DNA from: Gemmatimonadaceae bacterium
Lineage (GTDB): Bacteria; Gemmatimonadota; Gemmatimonadetes; Gemmatimonadales; Gemmatimonadaceae
Length of the DNA: 35,422 nucleotides
NCBI GenBank assembly: GCA_025362035.1
Contig: JANYIN010000176.1
Coordinates: forward strand, 1-35,422
Direction of reading: 5' to 3'
A model generated the notes under the pieces. It searched no databases, was not told the origin of the DNA, and was given only the letters and a program-made list of their open reading frames with translations. Of this stretch, positions 8,523-17,300 are shown piece by piece. The translations under genes were made by a program, and so were the position numbers. Position 1 is the first letter of the stretch; the number at the start of each line of letters is the position of its first letter.

Positions 8523-8993
8523 TCAGGACCGACGGAATCGAAACTCCGGCAAGTTGAACAGCTCCGCGCCAGGTATCGCCCACCCGAACAGGCCGAACAC
8601 GACCGCTGTCGCGAAGAGCTTTAACAGGCCTGTCAGGCTGGCCATCATGAAGGAAGCCTGAACTTCCGGGCGGACATGGGACCGCGTCTGTAGCGAATCG
8701 AGCGAAAAGGCCACCATCGCTATCAGAAGCACAACCGCCATGAGCCACGACCCCACCCAGAGTGCCTTCTGTGCGCCCTCATGCTCATAGGTCAGTGACG
8801 CGACGACCGCGAGGAGCACGCCCACAGTCGGAATCAACAACGCGTTGCTCATGAGACCGAAGAAGCCGAAGCGCCATTGGGAGTTGCCCGGGTGAAAGGG
8901 TGCCACGCTCATTGCGCTGTCGAAGAGCGGAATCGCAACCAACAGGAGCGCAATGGTGTAGGCGACTGGCGCCAGACGAGGGTAGTTGTCCAT
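8523..8993 (-). CDS. Hypothetical four-helix membrane protein
   Basis: Not recognised. The 156-residue product has four predicted membrane segments, about residues 9-28 (APVAYTIALLLVAIPLF), 44-66, 76-97 and 120-142. The first loop carries the motif SVAPFHPGNSQWRFG; the C-terminus is basic (FRFRRS). The first extracytoplasmic loop would hold the conserved-looking Pro/His/Trp residues. It starts 60 nt after the soluble histidine kinase gene on the same strand and may be the third gene of a regulator-kinase-membrane protein unit, which would make it a candidate sensor partner for the kinase. That is inference from position only. No Shine-Dalgarno sequence is visible before the ATG at 8993. Confidence 0.75.
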   Translation of the reverse strand: MDNYPRLAPVAYTIALLLVAIPLFDSAMSVAPFHPGNSQWRFGFFGLMSNALLIPTVGVLLAVVASLTYEHEGAQKALWVGSWLMAVVLLIAMVAFSLDSLQTRSHVRPEVQASFMMASLTGLLKLFATAVVFGLFGWAIPGAELFNLPEFRFRRS

Positions 8994-9053
8994 GTGGTCA
9001 ATAGGTGGCGTTTTGAGTCGGAAACAGCGCGCGCAAGCGCTCGCTGGGGGGGC

Positions 9054-10193
9054 CTAAGCCCTGCGCAGATCGATTTCGAAGGAAAAACGGGTGCCCTTTT
9101 CCGGACTTGATTCCACCTGGAGTGACGAGCCCATCGAGCGAAGAAAGTCTTGGCAGATTGCCAAGCCAAGCCCGGCATTCGAGAACCGCATTCCGGAGGC
9201 GCTCGGACGGAAGCCGTCGAAGAGCATGTTCATGACGTGCGGTGGAATACCCTGACCGGTATCCGACACCCAGAAGCACAGCCGTGTGTCCCCGAGTTCG
9301 GTGGCGCCCACGGTCACGGAGCCCTCGGTGGTGTACTTCAACGCGTTCGTCGTGAGGTTCAGCAGGACACGCCCAATCGCCCCCGGATAACCGAGGCGTC
9401 CGTCCATTGCGGGGAGAACATAGGTGATCGGCAGCCCCTTCTCTTCGCTGATCGGTCGCACGGTATCGCACACGCCAAGAATTACTTCCGCGATGGAAAA
9501 TGGAATCGGCCGGCCGTCCACCAACCGCTGCCCCCCACGTACCGCGTCGATGACGTCGCACGCCAATGTGTTCAAGCCGAGCGCCGCGCCGTAGATCAAT
9601 CCGAGCTGTCGCTCCTGCACGGTATTCACTTGGCCGCTCTGCCCGCGACGAAGTGTCTCGACGAGGAACAGGATTGACGTCAGCGGGGACCGCATGTCAT
9701 GCGCGATCTCCACCACCGCGTTCACCGCATCGGCGTTCGCCAGGTGACGCGTGAACTCGTTGTGGTTCTCGGGCGAGAGGAGGATATCGGACGACTCCAT
9801 CGCCGTCATTAGCGTCGCCAGCTCGCCGCCGTCGATGCCCGGCCGATCCTCTGCCACTGCCTTCAGCAACTCCCCACGAAGTGCGTCGGTGTAGTGGCGA
9901 GGCACCGTCCGCTGCGCCGCAATCCGCTCCACGTCGAATGCGCCACTTCGCTCCGTCGCGGATGCGCCTAGGCCGAGCCGTACGAGCCGGCTCAATTGCG
10001 CCTGAATCTCAGACACGGGAATGCGTTCGATGCGAGCGAGCTCCGTCGCCGCACGTTCTGCGGCAAGGAGGAGCAGATCCCGCAGCGACGGACTCACCAT
10101 GTCTGTCGCGACATGTGATGAAGTCAACCGCGTGTTAGGCTGCAGGTCGGTGGGAATGGAAAATTGCTGCCCCTCGCCAAGAGTGCTACCCAC
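9054..10193 (-). CDS. Soluble sensor histidine kinase
   Basis: Histidine kinase of 379 residues from the GTG at 10193; an internal ATG at 10100 would shorten it by 31. No membrane segment is present. The N-terminal 155 residues are mostly helical and carry no recognised sensor domain. The H-box EIAHDMRSPLTSILF gives phospho-acceptor His165. The catalytic domain has the N-box LLNLTTNALKYT, G1 box DTGQGIPPHVMNMLFDGF and G2 box NAGLGLAICQDFL. It lies 56 nt downstream of the sigma-54 response regulator gene on the same strand, so the two are very likely a cognate pair. The kinase may read a cytosolic signal, or one passed on by the four-helix protein encoded next. In exosortase/EPS systems the PrsK kinase is membrane-bound, so this is not a typical PrsK. 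Confidence 0.93.
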   Translation of the reverse strand: MGSTLGEGQQFSIPTDLQPNTRLTSSHVATDMVSPSLRDLLLLAAERAATELARIERIPVSEIQAQLSRLVRLGLGASATERSGAFDVERIAAQRTVPRHYTDALRGELLKAVAEDRPGIDGGELATLMTAMESSDILLSPENHNEFTRHLANADAVNAVVEIAHDMRSPLTSILFLVETLRRGQSGQVNTVQERQLGLIYGAALGLNTLACDVIDAVRGGQRLVDGRPIPFSIAEVILGVCDTVRPISEEKGLPITYVLPAMDGRLGYPGAIGRVLLNLTTNALKYTTEGSVTVGATELGDTRLCFWVSDTGQGIPPHVMNMLFDGFRPSASGMRFSNAGLGLAICQDFLRSMGSSLQVESSPEKGTRFSFEIDLRRA

Positions 10194-10249
10194 CCGGCGG
10201 GGGCGGCAACTCGAGCCAAGATATGCTGGTTAAGGTATGGTCTGACGGT

Positions 10250-11827
10250 CTAGAGCGTGAGCGTCTCGTTGGAATCGCGGCGAAATCCGTGGCGTTCCAG
10301 GAGGCGGTAAAGCGTGGTCCTGTCAACGCTGGCTAGCCGCGCCGCCCGCGACATGTTCCCCGAGGCCCTGGAAACCAGTCGCGTCACGTATTCCTTCTCG
10401 AAGGACGCCAATACCTGCTCCTTCGCAACGTGATACGCGTCATGCATGGGGATCCCGACCGTGACCCCCTGGTCCGCGAAGGCATCGTCCTGGCTCTGCA
10501 CGGGAATGTCCTCGCGCTGAATGAGGGTGCCGGCCGAGGTCAGCACCACCACATGCTCCACGACGTTCTGCAGCTCACGAACGTTGCCGCGCCACGCACG
10601 CCCCTGAAGGAATTCCAGCGCTGAATCGCTGAACTGCGGGAGTGCGTCACGTTGGGTATGGTGCCGTTTCCAGAAATGCGCCAGAAAGTGATTCGCCAGG
10701 ATCGGAATGTCCTCTACTCGCGATCGGAGCGGCGGAAGCGCGATGGACACTACGTTGAGCCGGTAGTACAGGTCCTCACGAAGATGCTTGCTCTGGATCG
10801 CCAGTCGCGGATCACGGTTGGTCGCCGAAATGAACCGGATATCGACCTGCGCGTCCTGTTGCTCGCTGCCGACGCGCCGCACGACGCCATCCTGCACCAC
10901 GCGCAGCAGTTTTGCCTGGAGCGGCAGTGCCATTTCCGTCAGTTCGTCCAAAAAGAAGGTCCCGCCGTGCGCGGCTTCGAGGAGACCGGTCTTCTCCCGA
11001 TCCGCTCCAGTAAATGCCCCCTTTCGGTGTCCAAACATCTCGGACTCGAGCAGGTGTTCAGGCATCGCGGCGCAATTGATCGGTACGAGGGCCTCGTTCG
11101 ACCGGCGGCTGTGACGATGGATGAACTGCGCGAACATCTCCTTACCAGTACCGCTGTCGCCCACCAGCATCACCGACGCATTGGTCGCCGCGACCTTCCG
11201 AGCCAGTTCGACTGCGGCCCGAAACGCGGGAGAAACCCCGAGCAAGGTGATCTGGTCACTGTTGCCGTGCTGAGTCACGAGGTCCGCATTGGCCTCGCTA
11301 CGGGCACGGTTCGTCAGGACGGCATGTGCGGCGCGCCCGAACATGAGGTGCAGGTGCGTGCCGGAAAATGGCTTGGGCAGGTAGTCCCAGGCCCCGATGC
11401 GCATCGCTTCGAGACTCGACGCCACACTCGGGTTCCCTGTCATGACGATGACGATGGTATTGGGCTGTGACTCCAACACCGCCTTCAGGATTTCGATGCC
11501 CGGCACCGGCGTCATGTAGAGATCGACGAGGACGATATCGAACCGAGAGCGACGGAAAAGCTCGATAGCCTCGTCCCCGCGCCCGCTGGACGCGACATTG
11601 TAACCCTCGACCTGCAATACACTTGCGCAGCCTTCCCGCAGGATTCGGTCGTCATCCACGACGAGGACGCGTATGGACGCGCGTGCCTCGATCGGAACCA
11701 TCGCGGAGTCCGGCACCGGCGTTTCACCCGCAGGTGCCCGGAGGGAGATCGCCGAGTCGGTGACACGAGAAACGGTGTCCGAATCGGAAGAGGGGTGCGG
11801 CGGGATGCCACTACCAGAGATCGACAT
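10250..11827 (-). CDS. Sigma-54-dependent response regulator (NtrC/AtoC type)
   Basis: Transcription activator of 525 residues that would drive RpoN promoters when phosphorylated. An unstructured N-terminal extension of about 50 residues precedes the receiver (acidic DDD 58-60, phospho-acceptor Asp102 in LVDLYM, Lys152 in LPKPF). The AAA+ domain has Walker A GDSGTGKE (223-230), the sigma-54-contacting GAFTGA loop (270-275), Walker B FFLDE (291-295) and the SATNRD segment. The C-terminal Fis-type helix-turn-helix (MSRAARLASVDRTTLYRLLERHGF region) binds DNA. All functional residues are intact, so it should be a true sigma-54 activator. It is followed by its probable kinase gene. Three TGTTGC/GCAACA elements lie 40-70 bp upstream of its start and could be an autoregulatory site. 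Its resemblance to PrsR of exosortase systems is suggestive, not proven. Confidence 0.95.
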   Translation of the reverse strand: MSISGSGIPPHPSSDSDTVSRVTDSAISLRAPAGETPVPDSAMVPIEARASIRVLVVDDDRILREGCASVLQVEGYNVASSGRGDEAIELFRRSRFDIVLVDLYMTPVPGIEILKAVLESQPNTIVIVMTGNPSVASSLEAMRIGAWDYLPKPFSGTHLHLMFGRAAHAVLTNRARSEANADLVTQHGNSDQITLLGVSPAFRAAVELARKVAATNASVMLVGDSGTGKEMFAQFIHRHSRRSNEALVPINCAAMPEHLLESEMFGHRKGAFTGADREKTGLLEAAHGGTFFLDELTEMALPLQAKLLRVVQDGVVRRVGSEQQDAQVDIRFISATNRDPRLAIQSKHLREDLYYRLNVVSIALPPLRSRVEDIPILANHFLAHFWKRHHTQRDALPQFSDSALEFLQGRAWRGNVRELQNVVEHVVVLTSAGTLIQREDIPVQSQDDAFADQGVTVGIPMHDAYHVAKEQVLASFEKEYVTRLVSRASGNMSRAARLASVDRTTLYRLLERHGFRRDSNETLTL

Positions 11828-11866
11828 TGCGTCCCGGCGTCGGGGGTTGAGGCGCTACCTGAGGAT

Positions 11867-11897
11867 GCAACAGTGTTGCTTGTCTACAACAGCAACA
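11867..11897. promoter_or_regulatory. TGTTGC/GCAACA element cluster upstream of the sigma-54 regulator
   Basis: GCAACA (11867-11872), a single g, TGTTGC (11874-11879), then GCAACA again (11892-11897). The first two make a palindrome with a 1-nt centre; the second and third form an inverted repeat with a 12-nt spacer. The cluster lies 40-70 bp before the regulator start, a usual place for activator or autoregulatory binding. No experiment supports it yet. Confidence 0.4.
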
Positions 11898-11977
11898 GTA
11901 GGTGAGGCGCGTCACAACCTTTCGCGCTTCCCCGCTCTTGTCAAGTTGTTCTTGCCAAAGAATACATCTCGGACGTC

Positions 11978-12015
11978 AAAACCCGCGATCAATCCCGAAT
12001 TGATCGCGGGCTTTT
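11978..12015 (-). terminator. Intrinsic terminator (possibly bidirectional)
   Basis: Perfect 12-bp stem CCCGCGATCAAT (11982-11993) and its complement (11999-12010) with loop CCCGA. On the minus strand it is followed by TTTTGAC, on the plus strand by CTTTTCT. It stands about 50 nt past the stop of the degenerate receiver-GGDEF gene, which it should terminate, insulating the sigma-54 regulator gene downstream. Confidence 0.8.
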
Positions 12016-12034
12016 CTCCGCTGAAAGACGAGTC

Positions 12035-12052
12035 TGTTGCGGTATCGCAACA
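12035..12052. promoter_or_regulatory. 18-bp TGTTGCG palindrome
   Basis: TGTTGCG-GTAT-CGCAACA, perfect 7-bp arms, starting 10 nt beyond the receiver-GGDEF stop codon at 12062. It shares the TGTTGC core with the cluster at 11867-11897 and with the repeats at 20025-20061. It could equally be a small hairpin at the 3' end of the transcript. Confidence 0.35.
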
Positions 12053-12061
12053 GCGACTGAG

Positions 12062-13003
12062 TCAGCTCACCGGCAGTTCGTTGAAGCTGAAGGCCCCGCT
12101 CGTTCGCTGCCCGAGCATCTGCGTTTGCGCATGTTGCAGCGCAGCCTTAGCGCGTCGGACGACCTCGTTCGCGTCAACCCCTGCCGCACTGAAGTCAGGC
12201 ACGGCATAGAACCCGGCATGAAGTCCGGCATAGGGCTGATCCACCTCGACCGTTGCCGAGGTCTTTGAGACCGCGCGTTGGAGCCGGTCAACGAACTGCC
12301 TCGCTCCCGTTTCGTCCGTGTCGGGCGCCAGAATGGCGAAGCGGCTCTCGCCGACATAACCGACCACATCGGATTTTCTGCTCTGCGCTCTGCAGACATC
12401 AGCCATGTACGCGAGTTCCGCGCTGGCAGGCTTTCCATTTGTCGCGCCGTCGGACGAACTGTGCGAAGTCACCGCGACGCACGCAAATGGCTCGTGCTTC
12501 CGGACGGCCCGGGCGCCGAGTTGCTCGGCCCACTGCTGCAGTCCATATACGCTGTAGAGGCCGGTGAGCGGATCAATGAGTGACGTGGCCGCCACATCCT
12601 CCAGGCGCCGCCTCGCCCTCACGAACGTCCCCATCTTGAGCAACAGCGTCTCGACGTCAAGCGGCTGGCTGCAGAAATCCCACGCCCCCGCTTCGTAGGC
12701 GGCCAGACGAACGCGATTGGAAGCAGGCGCGGGCGACGTGACCAATACGGGAATGGAATGATCAAACAGCGGGTCATCTCGAAGGGCCCGGCAGACTTCG
12801 ACACCGCCCATCTCGGTGAGCGAGTCATCGAGCAGAACCGCGTCCGGATTGATCCGTCTGGCAAGATCCAGCGCTCGGCGGCCACCCGCCACACGCAGCA
12901 CCGTGTAACCATTCAACTCGAGTACGCTCTCGACCGACCGGCCCACCCACTCACCGTGGCTGGCGATCAGTACGAGCATCGGGCGTTTCGAAAGCTCAAC
13001 CAT
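12062..13003 (-). CDS. Receiver-GGDEF protein with both domains degenerate
   Basis: Of 313 residues from the ATG at 13003; the frame stays open further upstream, but that part overlaps the epimerase gene and reads as non-protein. The N-terminal half (about 1-130) is receiver-like: Asp59 stands in the phospho-acceptor position (AVLLDDSL), but the acidic pair is replaced by Ser15-His16 (VLIASHGE) and the conserved Lys by Gln113 (SQPLD). The C-terminal half (about 140-300) begins with the family hallmark DPLTGLYSVYGL, yet the GGDEF signature is GESRF (218-222). It should therefore neither be phosphorylated normally nor make cyclic di-GMP. A binding or scaffold role is possible. It follows the epimerase gene by 53 nt on the same strand and is closed by an intrinsic terminator. 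Confidence 0.88.
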   Translation of the reverse strand: MVELSKRPMLVLIASHGEWVGRSVESVLELNGYTVLRVAGGRRALDLARRINPDAVLLDDSLTEMGGVEVCRALRDDPLFDHSIPVLVTSPAPASNRVRLAAYEAGAWDFCSQPLDVETLLLKMGTFVRARRRLEDVAATSLIDPLTGLYSVYGLQQWAEQLGARAVRKHEPFACVAVTSHSSSDGATNGKPASAELAYMADVCRAQSRKSDVVGYVGESRFAILAPDTDETGARQFVDRLQRAVSKTSATVEVDQPYAGLHAGFYAVPDFSAAGVDANEVVRRAKAALQHAQTQMLGQRTSGAFSFNELPVS

Positions 13004-13056
13004 TGCGGTTCGAATTGGGGCGAGAGAAGGATACGCGGGACAGCAATTTCGTGATG

Positions 13057-14127
13057 CTACTGCATGGCACTTGATTCCGGCTGGAGCGCCAGCAACTGCG
13101 CCGCATACCACTGCAGGGTTTCCACCAGACCCGCGGACGCGCGATGCGTCGGTTCGTAGCCGAGCAACCGGCGCGCTTTGCCAATATCAGCCAGTGATCG
13201 GCGAATGTCTCCTAGTCGGGCCGCTTCGTGCACCGGGCTAGCCGAGGCAACGAACGGCGCGTGCGCCGCCAGCCCCAATCGAATCATCGAAAACAGCGCG
13301 TTGAGTGTCGTCTCCTCGCCGCACGCCACGTTGTACGCCTGATTGGTCGCCTCGCCGCCGGCCACCGCGGCGAGAATGTTCGCCTGTACCGCGTTGGCGA
13401 TAAAACAGAAATCGCGACTCGTTTCCCCGTCCCCGAAAATCGTGCACGCCGAGTCCTTCAACAGCCCGTCGATCCATCGGGGAATTACCGCAGCGTATGC
13501 CCCGTTGGGATCCTGCCGCCGCCCGAAAACATTGAAATAGCGGAGACCAATCGCCTGCAACCCGTACGTGCGCTGAAAGACCGACGCGTACAACTCGTTC
13601 GTGGCTTTCGTGGCGGCGTACGGAGACAGTACGTTGCCCGTCCTGTCCTCGACCTGCGGGATTGTCGTCGCATCGCCGTACACGGAACTGGACGAAGCGT
13701 ACACCACCCGTTTTACGGACGCGTCTCGTGCCGCAACCAGAACGTTGATGAAGCCATCAACGTTGACCTGCGAGCTGAGCACCGGGTCGGCGATCGACCT
13801 CGGCACCGACGCGAGCGCAGCCTGATGCAATATGTAATCGACACCGAGGCATGCTTCACGGCAGGCGTCAATGTCGCGAATGTCTCCCTCGATGAACCGG
13901 AGGCTGCCGCTACTCCCTTCGCCTCCCGCGACCACCTCGTCGAGATTGTGCTGATACCCGGTGGAAAAGTTGTCGAAACCCACCACCGTCTGCCCCAGAG
14001 CCACCAACTCCTGTGACAGGTTGGAGCCGATGAAACCCGCCGCTCCGGTCACCAACCAGACTTTCGGGTTCGCGACAAGTTCATCACGAACGGCTTGATA
14101 CCGCGACCGACCAAGGGGGGTTGTCAT
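13057..14127 (-). CDS. wbpP: UDP-N-acetylglucosamine 4-epimerase (WbpP/TviC-like)
   Basis: Short-chain dehydrogenase/reductase-type epimerase, 356 residues from the ATG at 14127, interconverting UDP-GlcNAc and UDP-GalNAc or the corresponding uronates. The N-terminus SRYQAVRDELVANPKVWLVTG has the extra segment typical of WbpP/TviC rather than of GalE. NAD-binding GAAGFIG is at residues 28-34; the YASSSSVYGD strand and the catalytic Tyr170-xxx-Lys174 (SPYAATK) are intact; the blocks LRYFNVFGRRQDPNGAYAAV and GDGETSRDFCFI are also characteristic. A start at 14169 is possible (GGAAG lies just before it) but would add 14 unlikely residues. The enzyme would feed sugar nucleotides to the EPS pathway, although it is transcribed away from that operon, with the degenerate receiver-GGDEF gene after it. 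Family assignment is secure; exact substrate is inferred. Confidence 0.92.
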   Translation of the reverse strand: MTTPLGRSRYQAVRDELVANPKVWLVTGAAGFIGSNLSQELVALGQTVVGFDNFSTGYQHNLDEVVAGGEGSSGSLRFIEGDIRDIDACREACLGVDYILHQAALASVPRSIADPVLSSQVNVDGFINVLVAARDASVKRVVYASSSSVYGDATTIPQVEDRTGNVLSPYAATKATNELYASVFQRTYGLQAIGLRYFNVFGRRQDPNGAYAAVIPRWIDGLLKDSACTIFGDGETSRDFCFIANAVQANILAAVAGGEATNQAYNVACGEETTLNALFSMIRLGLAAHAPFVASASPVHEAARLGDIRRSLADIGKARRLLGYEPTHRASAGLVETLQWYAAQLLALQPESSAMQ

Positions 14128-14164
14128 TTTGCGAAAAAGGGAACTGTTCAATGAGCAAGTGCGG

Positions 14165-14260
14165 GGCATCTTCCATTCCCCACGGCGATAAACATAGAAA
14201 TGGTATTAAGTCTATTCTCGACAATGACTTATGGAAAAAAATGCAAAGTGGAGTTCGCAC
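14165..14260 (-). promoter_or_regulatory. AT-rich leader, probable promoter region of the epimerase
   Basis: This stretch is strikingly AT-rich for the window (on the plus strand it contains gataaacatagaaatgg and atggaaaaaaatgc). On the minus strand TAATAC lies just upstream of the epimerase, but no good -35 box is found at proper spacing. It probably holds the promoter; the exact site is unresolved. Confidence 0.35.
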
Positions 14261-14302
14261 GACGACGCAGGAACTGTCGCGCACGTCCCGCACAATTGTC
14301 GT

Positions 14303-14335
14303 GACTGTCCAGCACAGCACGACACTTGGACAGTC
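14303..14335 (-). terminator. Hairpin after the SusC-type receptor gene
   Basis: GACTGTCCA (14303-14311) pairs perfectly with TGGACAGTC (14327-14335) across a 15-nt loop, 25 nt past the receptor stop codon. No U-tract follows on the minus strand, so termination is plausible but not classic. Confidence 0.4.
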
Positions 14336-14360
14336 GTCTCCGTATCGTGTGGAAAAAATC

Positions 14361-17300
14361 CTACGGCGTCAGCGTCACCTGGAAACCAAGGCTCTTCGTC
14401 GTCGGTAGCTGGCCCATCTCGGCCCCACGAAAGGTCGCCGTGCTCAACACCGTTTCCGGATCGATGTTCGGTGCGCTACTCCACAACGCGAGGTTGCGAC
14501 CGATGAGCGACCATCGGATGCTCTGTGCGCTCAGAGCGTTCACGATGTGAAGGGGAAGCATAATGCTCACCCGGGCCTCCCGAAGCTTGACGAAGCTCGC
14601 GTCGTAGATCCACCGCTCCGTGATCGCCCCCAGGGAATGGTAGTAATCCTCCGTCGTCACATGCACCGCGTTCGACTTGCCCGTTGCCGCGTCCACTCCC
14701 GCGATCAGCAGACCCGTATCGGGTCGAAACGAGGTCTCGTCGAGGACGCCGGAGTAGGCTCCAGCGCGATTGCTCGCACTGAACACCTTGCCGCCCTGAT
14801 GGGCGTCGAAAAGTACACTCAACTCGACGACTCCGATGCGCAGGGAACTGGATACTCCGCCAATCCACGACGGCGAGGCCTCGCCAAGCACCCTCGGCCC
14901 GGTTGCACTGTCGGGCAGCGGGTGTCCGTCGCGAAGCAGGAGCTGCCCCGTGGGATCGCGCAGGAAGCCGACTCCGACTAGCGTGCCAAGGGAACTGCCT
15001 GTGCGCGCCTGAACGGAAAGCCCTCCGAACGACGACCCCAATGCCAGGGCGCTGGCACCCCCTGACAGCGACTCCACGACGTTGGTGTTCTTGGCGACGG
15101 TAGCCCGAACGCTCCATTCCCGATCGGATCCATCGCGAAGAGGGATGACCGTCACTGCACCCTCGACACCCTTGTTGGACAGCGTCCCGGTGCGCACGAA
15201 GCCCACCCCGTCGGGAATGATCAGATTCTCACTACGTTCGTCATACAGAGAGACCTCCAGTCCCACGCGGCGTCCACGGATATCGCTGCCGATTTCCCAG
15301 CCGCTCGTCACTTCGGGCGCTGACGCCTGGACCAGGGCGGTAGCCGACGTCGCTGCCGAGACGCCGAGTCGCTGCGCGAACGCTGAGGAGGCGTCGTTGC
15401 CAGAGCGATACCAGCCGGCGCGCACCACGAATGATTCGATTGCGCCGGAAAGCATTCCGTCCGAACTCGCGCGGGCGAAATCGAATGCGCCCAGCGCAGC
15501 AGGGTACACGGTCGTATTGCTCGCTTGGGACAGCAGCGTGGACGATTCCGTACGCGCGCTGACGATCAGCGACGCATAATCGTGCAACTGAGCCTCGACG
15601 CCGCCAAAAAGCGACTTCGTATTCGAACTACCGGCCCACGTCATCGGAGCGACCGTCGCACCGCTGCCCAACTTGTCCGACCCTTGAACGCTGGTGTTCA
15701 GGTCATCGCTCCGGAGAGCGAGTCCACCGGTGAACACATACGAAACGGCACCGGTCGACGAGGGCGCCTCGCGCAAGAGGAGTTCGACGTTCGTCCGGGA
15801 CCACGTAATGTCGTCGCTTTGAAACCCGCCGGTCGAGAAATCACCGCGGCCGAGGTAGTAGGGGTAACCACCCATCCAGCCCGCAGCGACGCTGAAATTG
15901 CGCGTGTCGCTCGAGTGGTCCGTGCCCGCTCGCGCCGTGGCGCTCAACGAGGGGGAGAGCGCGTATGTGAGCGAGGCACCTGCGGCGTACCTCGTGCGAT
16001 CGTCGTGATTGCTGTTCTCGAACGCCGCAAATGACGGGTTGTTCTGACCGCTGTAGTTCCAGCTGATCTGCCGCCCTTGTGAGTCACGCCGGTGCACGGC
16101 GAGCGTGTCGACGTTGACCTGTCGCCCCATGTGCGCAAAGCCCGAGACAGGATTGCTCTGGTCGAAGCCGGTGCCGGGACGGTTCTCGCCGCGATCCGAA
16201 AATATCATGAGATCGCCGGCCACGCTCAAACGAGTCGTTGCCTGCGTATTCCCGGTGAACAGGGCGGATCGGCGCGTAATTGAACTCTGCGGCGTCACGC
16301 CAGAAAAATTGCGGCTCCCGATCGATGCCCGGAAGTGACCGTTATCGGTGCCTCCCTGGACCGATCCGTTCACCGAAAGTGTCGTGCCTCTGGTGAAGTA
16401 GTCCTTGACATTGTCAGGTTGCGCAGTCCATAGGCGCACCTCCGCCCGCCCCGCCGACTGGTAACTCGCCTGAAGCACCAGCGATCCGTCCAGCGCTGGT
16501 CCCCAGCTCTGATCGGTGGCGTCGTTGACGCCACCCCCCTTGCCGTCGAAGAATGCGAACTTTCCGCCCAGACCCTGGCCGTAGAGATTCTGATACGTCG
16601 GCAACCGATACAGTGATTCGTGCGAGTACTCCACGTTGCCTGCCGCATCGAAGCCGTTGAGGCCGCGCGCGTTCTTGGTGGTGATGATCAGCACGCCGTT
16701 GGCGGCCTGTCCACCATAGCGCATCGCCGCAGCGGGTCCTCGCAGTACGTCCACCGTGGCAATGTCGTCCGGATTGATATCGCTGATCCCGGTGCCGTAG
16801 TCGAAGCCGCCGAGTCCGACGCTCTGCACGGCGTTTGTGACGTTGCTGTTGTCCATCACGACGCCGTTCACCACGAGCAGAGGTTGGGTGAGCCCGAAAA
16901 GCGAGTGCGCTCCGCGCACCAGCATGCTGCTGGACCCGCCGGGTGTCGATGTGGTGACGACCTCGACGCCGGCCAGTCGGCCCGCAAGTGCCGCGGTCAA
17001 ATCCACGGGGCCGGCCAGATCCATCAACGCCGAGCTGTCCACCGCCGCTGGGACGGACAAGCGCGTCACGCGGGACTGAGATGGCAGACCGGGATTGATC
17101 GCCGGTCCGACCGGAGCGGGTCTCGCTATCCTGTCGGGCGCCGCCGTGGGCTCAGTGGGGCGGGCACCCTGACCGGGCAGATCAGTTCGGGGAACTGCAC
17201 CACCGGGTGACAGGTCGAAGTCCTGCACGAGAGCACCGCCCACGAGAACGATCGGCACCGCCTGAGGACGATACCGGAGGTACTTCACGCTCAAAGTGAC

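Noticed and set aside
13004..13111. 36-residue extension of the receiver-GGDEF protein.
   Set aside because: It overlaps the end of the epimerase gene and does not continue the receiver fold; MVELSKRPMLVLI begins the first strand properly.
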